From Alcanivorax sp. DSM 26293 (GTDB lineage: Bacteria; Pseudomonadota; Gammaproteobacteria; Pseudomonadales; Alcanivoracaceae), in contig NZ_FNUM01000006.1 in NCBI RefSeq assembly GCF_900107995.1, forward strand, positions 1-64,000: a stretch of 64,000 nucleotides of DNA, in the 5' to 3' direction. The position numbers and the translations under genes are program-made. This document shows positions 55,510-63,157 of this stretch, piece after piece. Below the pieces are notes generated by a model. It made no database searches, had not been told where the DNA came from, and worked only from the letters and a program-made list of their open reading frames with translations. Positions within the stretch are counted from its first letter, which is position 1. Each line of letters begins with the position of its first letter.

Positions 55510-56553
55510 ATGCGTGAAGAGGTACAGAACTACTACGGCCAACAGCTGCACTCCAGTGACGATCTGCAGACCAATGCTTGCTGTGACCAGGAGCCACCGG
55601 CCTATCTGAAACCCCTTCTTGCGCAGCTCCATGATGAAGTTGTCATGCGCTACTACGGCTGCGGTCTGGTGGCCCCCCAACAATTGAAGGGCATGCGTAT
55701 TCTCGACCTGGGCTCCGGCTCCGGGCGCGACGTCTATCTCCTTTCTGCCCTGGTGGGTGAAGACGGTGAAGTGGTGGGCGTGGACATGACCGACGAACAA
55801 CTGGAGGTCGCCCGCCGACATCAGGATTATCACCGTGACACCTTCGGCTACGCGAAGAGCAATGTGCGCTTTCTGAAGGGCTATATCGAAGAACTGGACA
55901 AACTGGATCTGGAAGACAGCTACTTCGATATCATCATTTCCAACTGCGTGATTAACCTCAGCACTGACAAGCCCAAGGTGCTGCGGGATGTGAAACGTCT
56001 GCTGAAGCCCGGGGGCGAATTCTATTTCTCCGATGTGTATGCAGATCGCCGTGTGCCGGATAACCTGCGCAACGATCCGGTCCTTTATGGAGAATGTCTG
56101 GCCGGCGCCCTGTACTGGAATGATTTCCTTAACCTGGCCAAGCAGAGTGGCTTTGCCGATCCGCGCCTGGTGGAATCCCGCCGCCTGACCATCGAGAACC
56201 CGGATATCGAAGCCCGCCTGGGTCGGCAGCGTTTCTATTCCGCCACCTACCGACTCTTCAACATTGATGGTCTGGAACCCGCCTGTGAAGACTACGGCCA
56301 AGCCGTGGTCTATAAAGGCACGGTGGATCAACATCCCCACGCTTTTTCGCTGGACGATCACCATGTGATCGAAACCGGCAAGGTATTTCCGGTGTGCGGC
56401 AACACCTGGCTGATGCTGGAAAAAAGCCGCTTCGCCGAGCACTTCACTTTTATCGGGAACTTCGACACCCATTACGGCATCTTTGAAGGGTGTGGATTAA
56501 ATGTTCCCTTTGAAGATAACGATGCCGGCAACGATGGAGCTCCATGCTGCTGA
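55510..56553 (+). CDS. arsM: arsenite S-adenosylmethionine methyltransferase
   Basis: 347 residues. The SAM-binding motif is RILDLGSGSGRDVYLLS (63-79) with VVGVDMTDEQL. Candidate arsenite-binding cysteines are Cys24/25 (NACC), Cys51 (YYGCGL), Cys146 (SNCVINLS) and Cys196 (YGECLAGALYW). The 50-residue gap between the last two equals that between Cys174 and Cys224 of the algal ArsM, and the surrounding residues match the family. It would methylate As(III) to MMA/DMA, for detoxification or as the first step to arsenosugars. The C-terminal GAPCC may bind metal. ATG 55510 follows AGAGGATC. Confidence 0.9.
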   Translation: MREEVQNYYGQQLHSSDDLQTNACCDQEPPAYLKPLLAQLHDEVVMRYYGCGLVAPQQLKGMRILDLGSGSGRDVYLLSALVGEDGEVVGVDMTDEQLEVARRHQDYHRDTFGYAKSNVRFLKGYIEELDKLDLEDSYFDIIISNCVINLSTDKPKVLRDVKRLLKPGGEFYFSDVYADRRVPDNLRNDPVLYGECLAGALYWNDFLNLAKQSGFADPRLVESRRLTIENPDIEARLGRQRFYSATYRLFNIDGLEPACEDYGQAVVYKGTVDQHPHAFSLDDHHVIETGKVFPVCGNTWLMLEKSRFAEHFTFIGNFDTHYGIFEGCGLNVPFEDNDAGNDGAPCC

Positions 56554-56589
56554 CAAGGCAATATCACGCCTGCTGTCATCGCCCCCCGG

Positions 56590-56615
56590 TGTAACACCGA
56601 TTCTCTCCACGCATC
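56590..56615 (+). promoter_or_regulatory. candidate ECF promoter of the small ORF / VTT-reductase operon
   Basis: TGTAAC (56590-56595), 15 bp, GCATC (56611-56615), identical in form to the arsM promoter candidate. The -35 part lies in a palindrome CGGTGTAACACCG. A start codon with a strong ribosome site follows 33 bp later. Confidence 0.7.
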
Positions 56616-56647
56616 TTATTGCTGTACCGGGCCAGCAGGAGAGAAAA

Positions 56648-56785
56648 ATGCAACGAGCCATCAACGTGCTGATGTTAATGGCTCCCGGTTGCTTCACCCC
56701 GGCGGGCACGGCCTATGCTCCCGCCGAGGAGGAGCGTCGCTCGCTCTGGACCCTGATTGACCAACCCTGGATTTACCAGGGTTAA
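56648..56785 (+). CDS. 45-residue hypothetical peptide of the arsM cluster
   Basis: MQRAINVLMLMAPGCFTPAG followed by a polar tail (APAEEERRSLWTLIDQPWIYQG). The start has an excellent CAGGAGAG ribosome site and lies just after the candidate ECF promoter, which argues that it is real despite its length. The N-terminus is hydrophobic, with a cysteine where a lipobox could be, though PGC is not a standard lipobox. It ends 18 bp before the VTT-reductase gene. Function unknown; it might be a leader peptide. Confidence 0.5.
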   Translation: MQRAINVLMLMAPGCFTPAGTAYAPAEEERRSLWTLIDQPWIYQG

Positions 56786-56803
56786 CCCGGCAAGGACTCA
56801 CCC

Positions 56804-58948
56804 ATGAATGTTCGCAAACTCATCTTGCTGGCGGTTTTTGCCATTCTGATCGCCGGCTACTTTTTTTTCGATCTTGGCCAGTACCTGAGCCTGGAGTACA
56901 TCAAGAATCAACAAGCCTCTTTTGATGCCCTCTACCAGGAAAACCCGGCACTGATTCTTGGCGGCTTTTTTATCATGTATGTGGTGGTTACCGCCCTGAG
57001 CCTGCCTGGCGCCGCCATCATGACACTGGCCGCCGGCGCCCTGTTCGGTTTCTGGGCCGCCTTGCTGCTGGTGTCTTTTGCGTCCTCCATGGGTGCCACC
57101 CTGGCTTTTCTCGCTTCCCGCTTTCTGTTTCACGATACGGTGCAGCAACGCTTCGGCGATCGCCTGAAAAAACTTAACGACGGTGTCAGAAAAGACGGGG
57201 CGTTCTATCTTTTTACCCTGCGTCTGGTTCCGGCTTTTCCGTTCTTTGTCATCAACCTGGTCATGGGCCTCACCCCTATCAAGGTGCGCACCTTCTACTG
57301 GGTCAGCCAGGTGGGCATGCTGGCCGGCACCGCTGTCTATGTGTTGGCGGGCACTCAACTGGGGCAAATAGAGAGCGCCAGCGGGTTGCTGTCACCGGAA
57401 CTGATCGGCGCCTTTGTATTGCTGGGCATCTTTCCCTGGATTGCCAAAGCCGTCATGGCGCAACTGCAGGCCCGCAAGGTCTATCGTGGCTGGCAGAAAC
57501 CGGACCATTTTGATCGCAACCTGATCGTCATCGGTGCCGGTTCTGCCGGACTGGTGAGCGCCTATATCGCCGCCACCGTCAAAGCCAAAGTCACCCTGAT
57601 CGAAAAACACAAAATGGGCGGCGACTGCCTGAATACCGGCTGTGTGCCCTCCAAGGCATTGATCAAAAGCGCACGACTGGCCTGGCACGACAAGGAAGCG
57701 GACAAGTACGGCTTCGATGCCATCCGCAGCGAGTTTCGTTTCAGCAAACTGATGGCCCGGGTGCACAAGGTCATCGAAAAGATCGAACCCCATGATTCCG
57801 TGGAGCGTTATACGGAACTGGGCGTGGATTGCCGCCAGGGTGAAGCGCGCATCGTCTCCCCCTGGGAAGTAGAAATTCGCAACGGAGACAGCACAGAAAC
57901 ACTCACCGCCCGCAGCATCATCATTGCCAGCGGCGCACGCCCCTTTGTGCCGCCCATTCCCGGCATCGAAGACATGGATATCCTGACCTCTGACAATCTC
58001 TGGGAGCTTCAGGAGCAACCCGGACGCCTGGTGGTGCTGGGTGGCGGTCCCATTGGCTGCGAGCTGGCACAGACCTTTGCCCGCCTGGGCAGCCAGGTCA
58101 TGCAGGTGGAGATGCTGCCGCGCATCATGCCCCGCGAGGATGACGATGCCGCCGCCCTGGTTACCGCCGCCCTGCACGAAAGCGGTGTCGATGTGATGAC
58201 CGAACACAAGGCCGTGCGCTTTGCCCGGGAAGGTGACGACAAGGTGCTGTATGTGGAACACAACGGCGAAGAAAAGCGGCTGACATTCGATGCGGTACTG
58301 GTGGCCGTGGGGCGGCGCGCCAACACCGATGGCCTGGGCCTGGACGCGCTGAACCTGCCCACCAACGGTAACGGCACCGTCACGGTCAACGAGCAACTGC
58401 AAAGCCGCTACCCGAACATCTACGCCTGCGGCGACGTGGCCGGGCCTTACCAGTTCACCCACACCGCGGCACACCAGGCCTGGTATGCCGCCGTCAATGC
58501 CCTGTTCGGTTCCTTGAAACGGTTCAAGGTTGATTACCGGGTTATTCCCTGGGCCACGTTCACCGACCCGGAAGTGGCCCGTGTAGGGCTCAACGAACAG
58601 GACGCCGAGGAGCAAGGCGTCGATTACGAAGTGACCCGCTACGGCATCGACGACCTGGACCGGGCCATTGCCGACAGCAATGACCACGGTTTCGTGAAAG
58701 TGATTACCGCCAGGGGCAGCGACAAGATTCTCGGCGTGACCATCGTCGGCAGCGGTGCCAGCGATCTGATTGCCGAATACGTGCTGGCCATGAAACACGG
58801 CCTGGGCCTGAACAAGATCCTAGGCACCATCCACATCTATCCCACCATGGCGGAAGCCAACAAGTTTGCTGCCGGCGAATGGAAGAAAGCCCACAAGCCC
58901 GAGGGGGTATTGCGCTGGGTAAAACGCTTCCATAACTGGCGACGTTAG
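56804..58948 (+). CDS. VTT (TVP38/TMEM64) membrane domain fused to FAD disulfide oxidoreductase
   Basis: 714 residues. Residues 1-230 are a DedA/VTT-type membrane domain (LPGAAIMTLAAGALFGFWAALL, FYLFTLRLVPAFPFFVINLVMGLT). From about 238 a pyridine nucleotide-disulfide reductase follows: FAD motif LIVIGAGSAGLVSAY, redox-active pair GGDCLNTGCVPSK, NAD motif LVVLGGGPIGCELAQ, YACGDVAGPYQFTHTA, and a C-terminal dimerisation domain with HIYPTMAEA. It resembles mercuric reductase without the C-terminal vicinal cysteines, so a different substrate is likely. The fusion suggests electron transfer at the membrane. It is encoded with DUF547 downstream. Confidence 0.9.
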   Translation: MNVRKLILLAVFAILIAGYFFFDLGQYLSLEYIKNQQASFDALYQENPALILGGFFIMYVVVTALSLPGAAIMTLAAGALFGFWAALLLVSFASSMGATLAFLASRFLFHDTVQQRFGDRLKKLNDGVRKDGAFYLFTLRLVPAFPFFVINLVMGLTPIKVRTFYWVSQVGMLAGTAVYVLAGTQLGQIESASGLLSPELIGAFVLLGIFPWIAKAVMAQLQARKVYRGWQKPDHFDRNLIVIGAGSAGLVSAYIAATVKAKVTLIEKHKMGGDCLNTGCVPSKALIKSARLAWHDKEADKYGFDAIRSEFRFSKLMARVHKVIEKIEPHDSVERYTELGVDCRQGEARIVSPWEVEIRNGDSTETLTARSIIIASGARPFVPPIPGIEDMDILTSDNLWELQEQPGRLVVLGGGPIGCELAQTFARLGSQVMQVEMLPRIMPREDDDAAALVTAALHESGVDVMTEHKAVRFAREGDDKVLYVEHNGEEKRLTFDAVLVAVGRRANTDGLGLDALNLPTNGNGTVTVNEQLQSRYPNIYACGDVAGPYQFTHTAAHQAWYAAVNALFGSLKRFKVDYRVIPWATFTDPEVARVGLNEQDAEEQGVDYEVTRYGIDDLDRAIADSNDHGFVKVITARGSDKILGVTIVGSGASDLIAEYVLAMKHGLGLNKILGTIHIYPTMAEANKFAAGEWKKAHKPEGVLRWVKRFHNWRR

Positions 58949-58979
58949 GCGTCTCGCCATCGGCAACGCCAGAGGAGAC

Positions 58980-59762
58980 ATGATGATTGCGCGTTTACTG
59001 CTACCGTTACTGTTATTGGTTGCCAGCCCACTCCTTGCCTTTGATCACCAGCGCTGGGACCGGTTGCTGGCTGAGCATGTTCAGTGGCAACGGAGCGGGG
59101 TTGCCACCGGTGTGGATTACCCCGGTTTCCGGGCTGATCGGGCCGCACTGGACCAGTACCTGCAAGCCCTGTCGCTGGTCTCCGGTGCCGACTTCCAGCG
59201 CTGGTCACAGGACGAACAACTGGCATTTCTGATCAACGCCTACAATGCCTTTACCATCGATCTGATCCTGCGCCAGGATTCCCTGCCCGACTCCATCCGT
59301 GATATCGGCTCTTTTTTCTCCGGCCCCTGGGATCAACGTTTCTTTACCCTGCTGGGTGAAACTCGCACCCTGGATGAAGTGGAGCATGAGATGATTCGGG
59401 GCAACCCGGCGCTGATGGACCCCCGCATTCACTTTTCAGTCAACTGCGCCTCGGTGGGCTGCCCGGCACTGCGACCGGAAGCCTATCGTGCAGAGACACT
59501 GGAACAACAACTGGCCGACAGTACCCGCCGCTTTCTTTCCGATCGCCAGCGCAATCGCTTCAACAAGACAGGGCCACGCCTGGAAGTGTCGAAGATTTTC
59601 GACTGGTACGAAGAGGATTTCGTGGATGCCGCCGGCAGCCTGCACCATTACCTTTTGCAGTATGCGGATACGCTGGAGATACCCACCGACCACCGAAAGT
59701 CACTGGACGATGAGACCCTGAAGATACAGTTTCTGGATTATGACTGGTCACTGAATCAATAA
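58980..59762 (+). CDS. secreted DUF547 protein
   Basis: 260 residues with a signal peptide (MMIARLLLPLLLLVASPLLA). DUF547 features: FLINAYNAFTIDLIL, IHFSVNCASVGCPALRPEAY with two conserved cysteines, and FDWYEEDF. Members are periplasmic or secreted and frequently sit next to VTT-oxidoreductase and arsenic or thiol genes; a papain-like fold has been suggested. It starts 32 bp after the reductase gene and is likely co-transcribed. Confidence 0.85.
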   Translation: MMIARLLLPLLLLVASPLLAFDHQRWDRLLAEHVQWQRSGVATGVDYPGFRADRAALDQYLQALSLVSGADFQRWSQDEQLAFLINAYNAFTIDLILRQDSLPDSIRDIGSFFSGPWDQRFFTLLGETRTLDEVEHEMIRGNPALMDPRIHFSVNCASVGCPALRPEAYRAETLEQQLADSTRRFLSDRQRNRFNKTGPRLEVSKIFDWYEEDFVDAAGSLHHYLLQYADTLEIPTDHRKSLDDETLKIQFLDYDWSLNQ

Positions 59763-59780
59763 GCCCGCAGGAGAAGAGTC

Positions 59781-60221
59781 ATGGAAGGCCACACCGCGTC
59801 GCACCGCCTACTGGGCATTTGGTACTCGTTCCGGAATTTACCGCCGTGGCTGCAGGGCTGGGTGCTACTGATCCTGATGCCACTGAACGGTGCCAGCCTG
59901 CTGTTTCTGGACAGCTTCAGTGGCCAGGCCACCGCTCTGGCCCTGCTACTGGTGCTGACGGTCAATTTTTCGCTCATGTGGCACCACGGAGGCATGAACA
60001 AGGACATGTCCCTGGTTCATCTGCTCGCCTGGATTCCGCTGGAAATGGGGTTGCTAGGCCAGCTAGCCGGCATCTGGGGAGACGACTTCCTCACTCCCAC
60101 GCAATGGGCCTTCACCGTGGCCGTCGTGATGGTCAACGCGATCAGTCTGTTCTTCGATATCGTCGACGCCTGGTGCTGGGCGCAGGGAGATCGGGTGACG
60201 CTGCATCCAAAACATAATTAA
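59781..60221 (+). CDS. small four-helix membrane protein, paralogue of 51695-52123
   Basis: 146 residues, four helices (WVLLILMPLNGASLLFL, ATALALLLVLTVNFSLMW, HLLAWIPLEMGLLGQLAG, WAFTVAVVMVNAISLFFDIV). It shares the GMNKxxSxxHLxAW and ISLxFDxVD motifs with its paralogue 8 kb away. It starts 19 bp after DUF547 and ends the plus-strand cluster. Its stop codon lies in the 60216-60375 repeat. No named family is recognised. Confidence 0.78.
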   Translation: MEGHTASHRLLGIWYSFRNLPPWLQGWVLLILMPLNGASLLFLDSFSGQATALALLLVLTVNFSLMWHHGGMNKDMSLVHLLAWIPLEMGLLGQLAGIWGDDFLTPTQWAFTVAVVMVNAISLFFDIVDAWCWAQGDRVTLHPKHN

Positions 60222-60375
60222 TAGTTAATAATGAATAATTAATAGTTGCGCGAGCAGCGGCTTTGGTTTTTCTCAACGCAAGAGGCCGCGCCCCAGGGAT
60301 GGTCGCGGCCTCTTGCATTACAAAACCCACAAAGCAGAATCGCGAGTTATTAATTATTCATTATTAACTATTAAT
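60216..60375. repeat. 160-bp heptamer-bounded element, TTAATAG type, copy 2
   Basis: Same ends and same length as 18238-18397: about 30 bp of TTAATAG/TTAATAA/TGAATAA units leading into GCGCG, inverted at the other side. The central hairpin (GAGGCCGCG/CGCGGCCTC, 60278-60316) is shared but the sequence between differs. It supplies the stop of the upstream membrane protein and ends 4 bp from the radA stop, again between convergent genes. Confidence 0.87.
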
Positions 60376-60379
60376 TGCC

Positions 60380-61747
60380 CTACAAGTATTCCAACGCCTG
60401 CGCCACCGTACTCACCCCAATCACCTCCACTCCTTCCGGTAGCTGACGGGGCAGATTGGCTTTGGGCACGATGGCTTTCTTGAAACCGTGTTTGACGGCT
60501 TCATAGAGCCGCTCCTGGCCCTGGGGCACCGGGCGGATTTCGCCGGACAGGCCCACCTCGCCAAACACCACCAATTCCCGACCCAGTGCCCGGTCCCGGA
60601 AGCTTGAAACAATGGCCAGCACCTGGGCCAGATCGGCGGCGGTTTCAGTGACCTTGACGCCACCCACCACATTCATGAACACATCCTGGTCACCCACCTG
60701 AATGCCACCATGGCGATGCAGCACCGCCAGCAACATGGCAAGCCGGTTGGCCTCCAGACCCACACAGACCCGTCGCGGATTACCGAAATGGGAGGCATCC
60801 ACCAGCGCCTGCAACTCCACCAGCAAGGGCCGAGTACCTTCCCAGACCACCGTCACCAGGGAACCGGAGGCGATCTCATCCGCCCGGTTGAGGAAGATGG
60901 CGGAGGGGTTCTTCACTTCCTTCAGGCCCTCGCCGGTCATGGCAAACACGCCCAGCTCGTTCACCGCCCCGAAACGGTTCTTCAAGCCGCGCAGGGTACG
61001 GAAACGGGAATCCGTGGAGCCTTCCAGCATCAGTGAGCAGTCGATCATATGCTCCAGCACCTTGGGCCCGGCCAGGGTGCCGTCCTTGGTGACATGCCCC
61101 ACCAGCAGCAGCACGGTACCGGTCTGTTTGGCAAAGCGGGTGAGCGCGGCGGCGCACTCACGCACCTGGGCCACACTGCCGGGAGCGGATTGCAGGGCGG
61201 CCAGGAACATGACCTGGATGGAATCCACCACCAGCACCCGTGGCTGTTCCTTGCGGGCCAGATCCAGGATCTGCTCCACATCCGTCTCTGCCGCCAGCCG
61301 CAGCTGTTCCTTGGGCAACTTGAGGCGGTCCGCCCGCATGGCCACCTGGGACAGGGATTCCTCACCGGTGATGTAGAGACACTTCTGGGAGGTCGCCAGC
61401 TTGCACAGGGTTTGCAGCAGAAGGGTCGACTTGCCGGCGCCGGGGTGACCGCCAATCAGAATGGCCGAGCCCGGCACCAGGCCGCCACCCAGCACCCGGT
61501 CCAGCTCCCCCATGCCGGAACTGATGCGCGGGGTTTCCGCCAGCACAATCTCGTCCAGGTTTTGCACCTCGGACAGCTGCCCGGAAAACCCGCCACGGCT
61601 GCCGGCCCCTTTTGACATGGGCGTCGCCGGATCATGAACGAATTCCTGCAGCGTATTCCAGGCGCCACAGGCCGGGCACTGCCCCTGCCACTTGGGGAAA
61701 TCAGCACCACAATCCGTACAGACAAAGGCGGTTTTTTTCTTGGCCAA
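60380..61747 (-). CDS. radA: DNA repair protein RadA
   Basis: 455 residues. Zinc finger CTDCGADFPKWQGQCPACGAWN (two CxxC), Walker A GGHPGAGKSTLLLQTL, Walker B VLVVDSIQVMF, the RadA motif KNRFGAVNELGVF, and a C-terminal Lon-like domain (GVKVTETAADLAQVLAIVSS, FGEVGLSGEIRPVPQGQERL). It drives branch migration in recombination. No family element is missing. Convergent with the arsM cluster end. Confidence 0.96.
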   Translation of the reverse strand: MAKKKTAFVCTDCGADFPKWQGQCPACGAWNTLQEFVHDPATPMSKGAGSRGGFSGQLSEVQNLDEIVLAETPRISSGMGELDRVLGGGLVPGSAILIGGHPGAGKSTLLLQTLCKLATSQKCLYITGEESLSQVAMRADRLKLPKEQLRLAAETDVEQILDLARKEQPRVLVVDSIQVMFLAALQSAPGSVAQVRECAAALTRFAKQTGTVLLLVGHVTKDGTLAGPKVLEHMIDCSLMLEGSTDSRFRTLRGLKNRFGAVNELGVFAMTGEGLKEVKNPSAIFLNRADEIASGSLVTVVWEGTRPLLVELQALVDASHFGNPRRVCVGLEANRLAMLLAVLHRHGGIQVGDQDVFMNVVGGVKVTETAADLAQVLAIVSSFRDRALGRELVVFGEVGLSGEIRPVPQGQERLYEAVKHGFKKAIVPKANLPRQLPEGVEVIGVSTVAQALEYL

Positions 61748-61856
61748 AACAATTCCTTCTTGTGTATTACTCTCTACGGTAGTCGCTGCAGGAACCTAGC
61801 GCAGCGGAGTAACGCACGGAGTGCGGCCCCAAAGGGGTGAGCGCAGCGAATAACAT

Positions 61857-61979
61857 CGCTTGAGGTACGAACACACCCGAGTTTCGAAAACCAAACCCAT
61901 CAGGGTTGATCGGTTTGGATTGTGCTTTTCGCAACTCGAAACTCGTTACTCGCTAACGCTCGGATTCGCACCTCAAGCG
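61857..61979. repeat. heptamer-bounded element, GAGTTTC type
   Basis: Outer inverted arms CGCTTGAGGTACGAA (61857-61871) and TTCGCACCTCAAGCG (61965-61979) enclose 7-bp units (GAGTTTC, GAAAACC to the left; on the minus strand GAGTAAC, GAGTTTC, GAGTTGC, GAAAAGC to the right). A REP-like GTGCTCCTACAG follows. Same unit type as 5411-5580. It lies between radA and alr. Confidence 0.7.
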
Positions 61980-62001
61980 GTGCTCCTACAGCGGCGTCGA
62001 A

Positions 62002-63063
62002 TCAAACGATGACGCATTCCGGCCGACCGGTGATCTGACAGAACAACTCATAGCTGATGGTGCCACAGGCGCGGGCGACCTTGTCCACGTCCACGGCATC
62101 GCCCCACAGCTCGACCTCATCACCAATGTCGGCCTGGATGCCGGTCAGGTCAATCGTCAGCATATCCATGGAGACACGGCCCACCAGCACGGTGGGCTGG
62201 CCATTGACGGCGACGGGAGTCCCGCTGGGAGCGTGGCGCGGATAGCCATCACCGTAACCGGCGGCTACCACGCCGATACGACCGGGGCGTTCGGCGGTCC
62301 AGGTGGCACCGTACCCCACCGTGTCACCGGGCTGAATCTGGTTGATGGCAATCAGACGGGCGGTGAAACGGTGACTCACCCTCAGCGCCAGTTGTGCGGC
62401 GCTTTGCCAGTCGAACGGCGACGATCCATACAACATGATGCCTGGCCGCACACGCTGGGCCCGGGCATGGGGGTAACGGATCAGCGCCGCGGAGTTGGCC
62501 GTAGACAGGGGCAACCCCAGGGCATCGGCAACCTGAACGGCCTGGCGCAGCTGACTCTCCGTACGACCATCTTCGGCGTCGTCCGCACAGGCAAAATGGG
62601 TCATCACGCCCACTGGCGTCATCCCGGCAGCGATCAGCTGCTGCGCCGCTTCCAGCGCCATGTCCGGACGCAGGCCCAGCCGGTTCATACCCGTATTCAG
62701 CTTCAACCAGATACGCGACGGACCGGGATGCTCGAGCAACAGAGCCACTTGCCAGGCAGAGTGCACCACCACTTCCAATGACAGCGCCCGGGCCTGCTCA
62801 AGCTCGTCCCGGTCGAAAAACCCTTCCGCCACCAGAATCGGGGCGCTGACGCCGTGTTCGCGCAGAACCAGGGCCTCTTCCAGCACCGCCACACCGAAGC
62901 CATCCACCTCCCCGGCCATGGCGTCTGCGGCCAACACCAGCCCATGGCCATAACCATTGGCCTTGACCATGGCAAACACCTGAGCGCCCTGCGCCAGGGC
63001 TGTCGCCCGACTGGCGTTATGCCGGAGCGCCCCGGGGCGGATTTCGATACGGGTTCCTCTCAC
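62002..63063 (-). CDS. alr: alanine racemase
   Basis: 353 residues. PLP lysine in AMVKANGYGHG (K34), WLKLNTGMNRLGLRP, MTHFACADD, and catalytic Tyr in AAGYGDGYPRHA; VGRVSMDMLTIDLT completes the C-terminal domain. It makes D-alanine for peptidoglycan. The dnaB-alr order is conserved in gammaproteobacteria. Length is normal. Confidence 0.96.
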   Translation of the reverse strand: MRGTRIEIRPGALRHNASRATALAQGAQVFAMVKANGYGHGLVLAADAMAGEVDGFGVAVLEEALVLREHGVSAPILVAEGFFDRDELEQARALSLEVVVHSAWQVALLLEHPGPSRIWLKLNTGMNRLGLRPDMALEAAQQLIAAGMTPVGVMTHFACADDAEDGRTESQLRQAVQVADALGLPLSTANSAALIRYPHARAQRVRPGIMLYGSSPFDWQSAAQLALRVSHRFTARLIAINQIQPGDTVGYGATWTAERPGRIGVVAAGYGDGYPRHAPSGTPVAVNGQPTVLVGRVSMDMLTIDLTGIQADIGDEVELWGDAVDVDKVARACGTISYELFCQITGRPECVIV

Positions 63064-63157
63064 AACGAGACGCTCCCAAACCGCCAGGCCTCAACCGGAT
63101 TGAGCAACCCGCAGCCGCGCTCTCCCTGGATTTTGCCTTGTGAAATTTGCAACTCGC

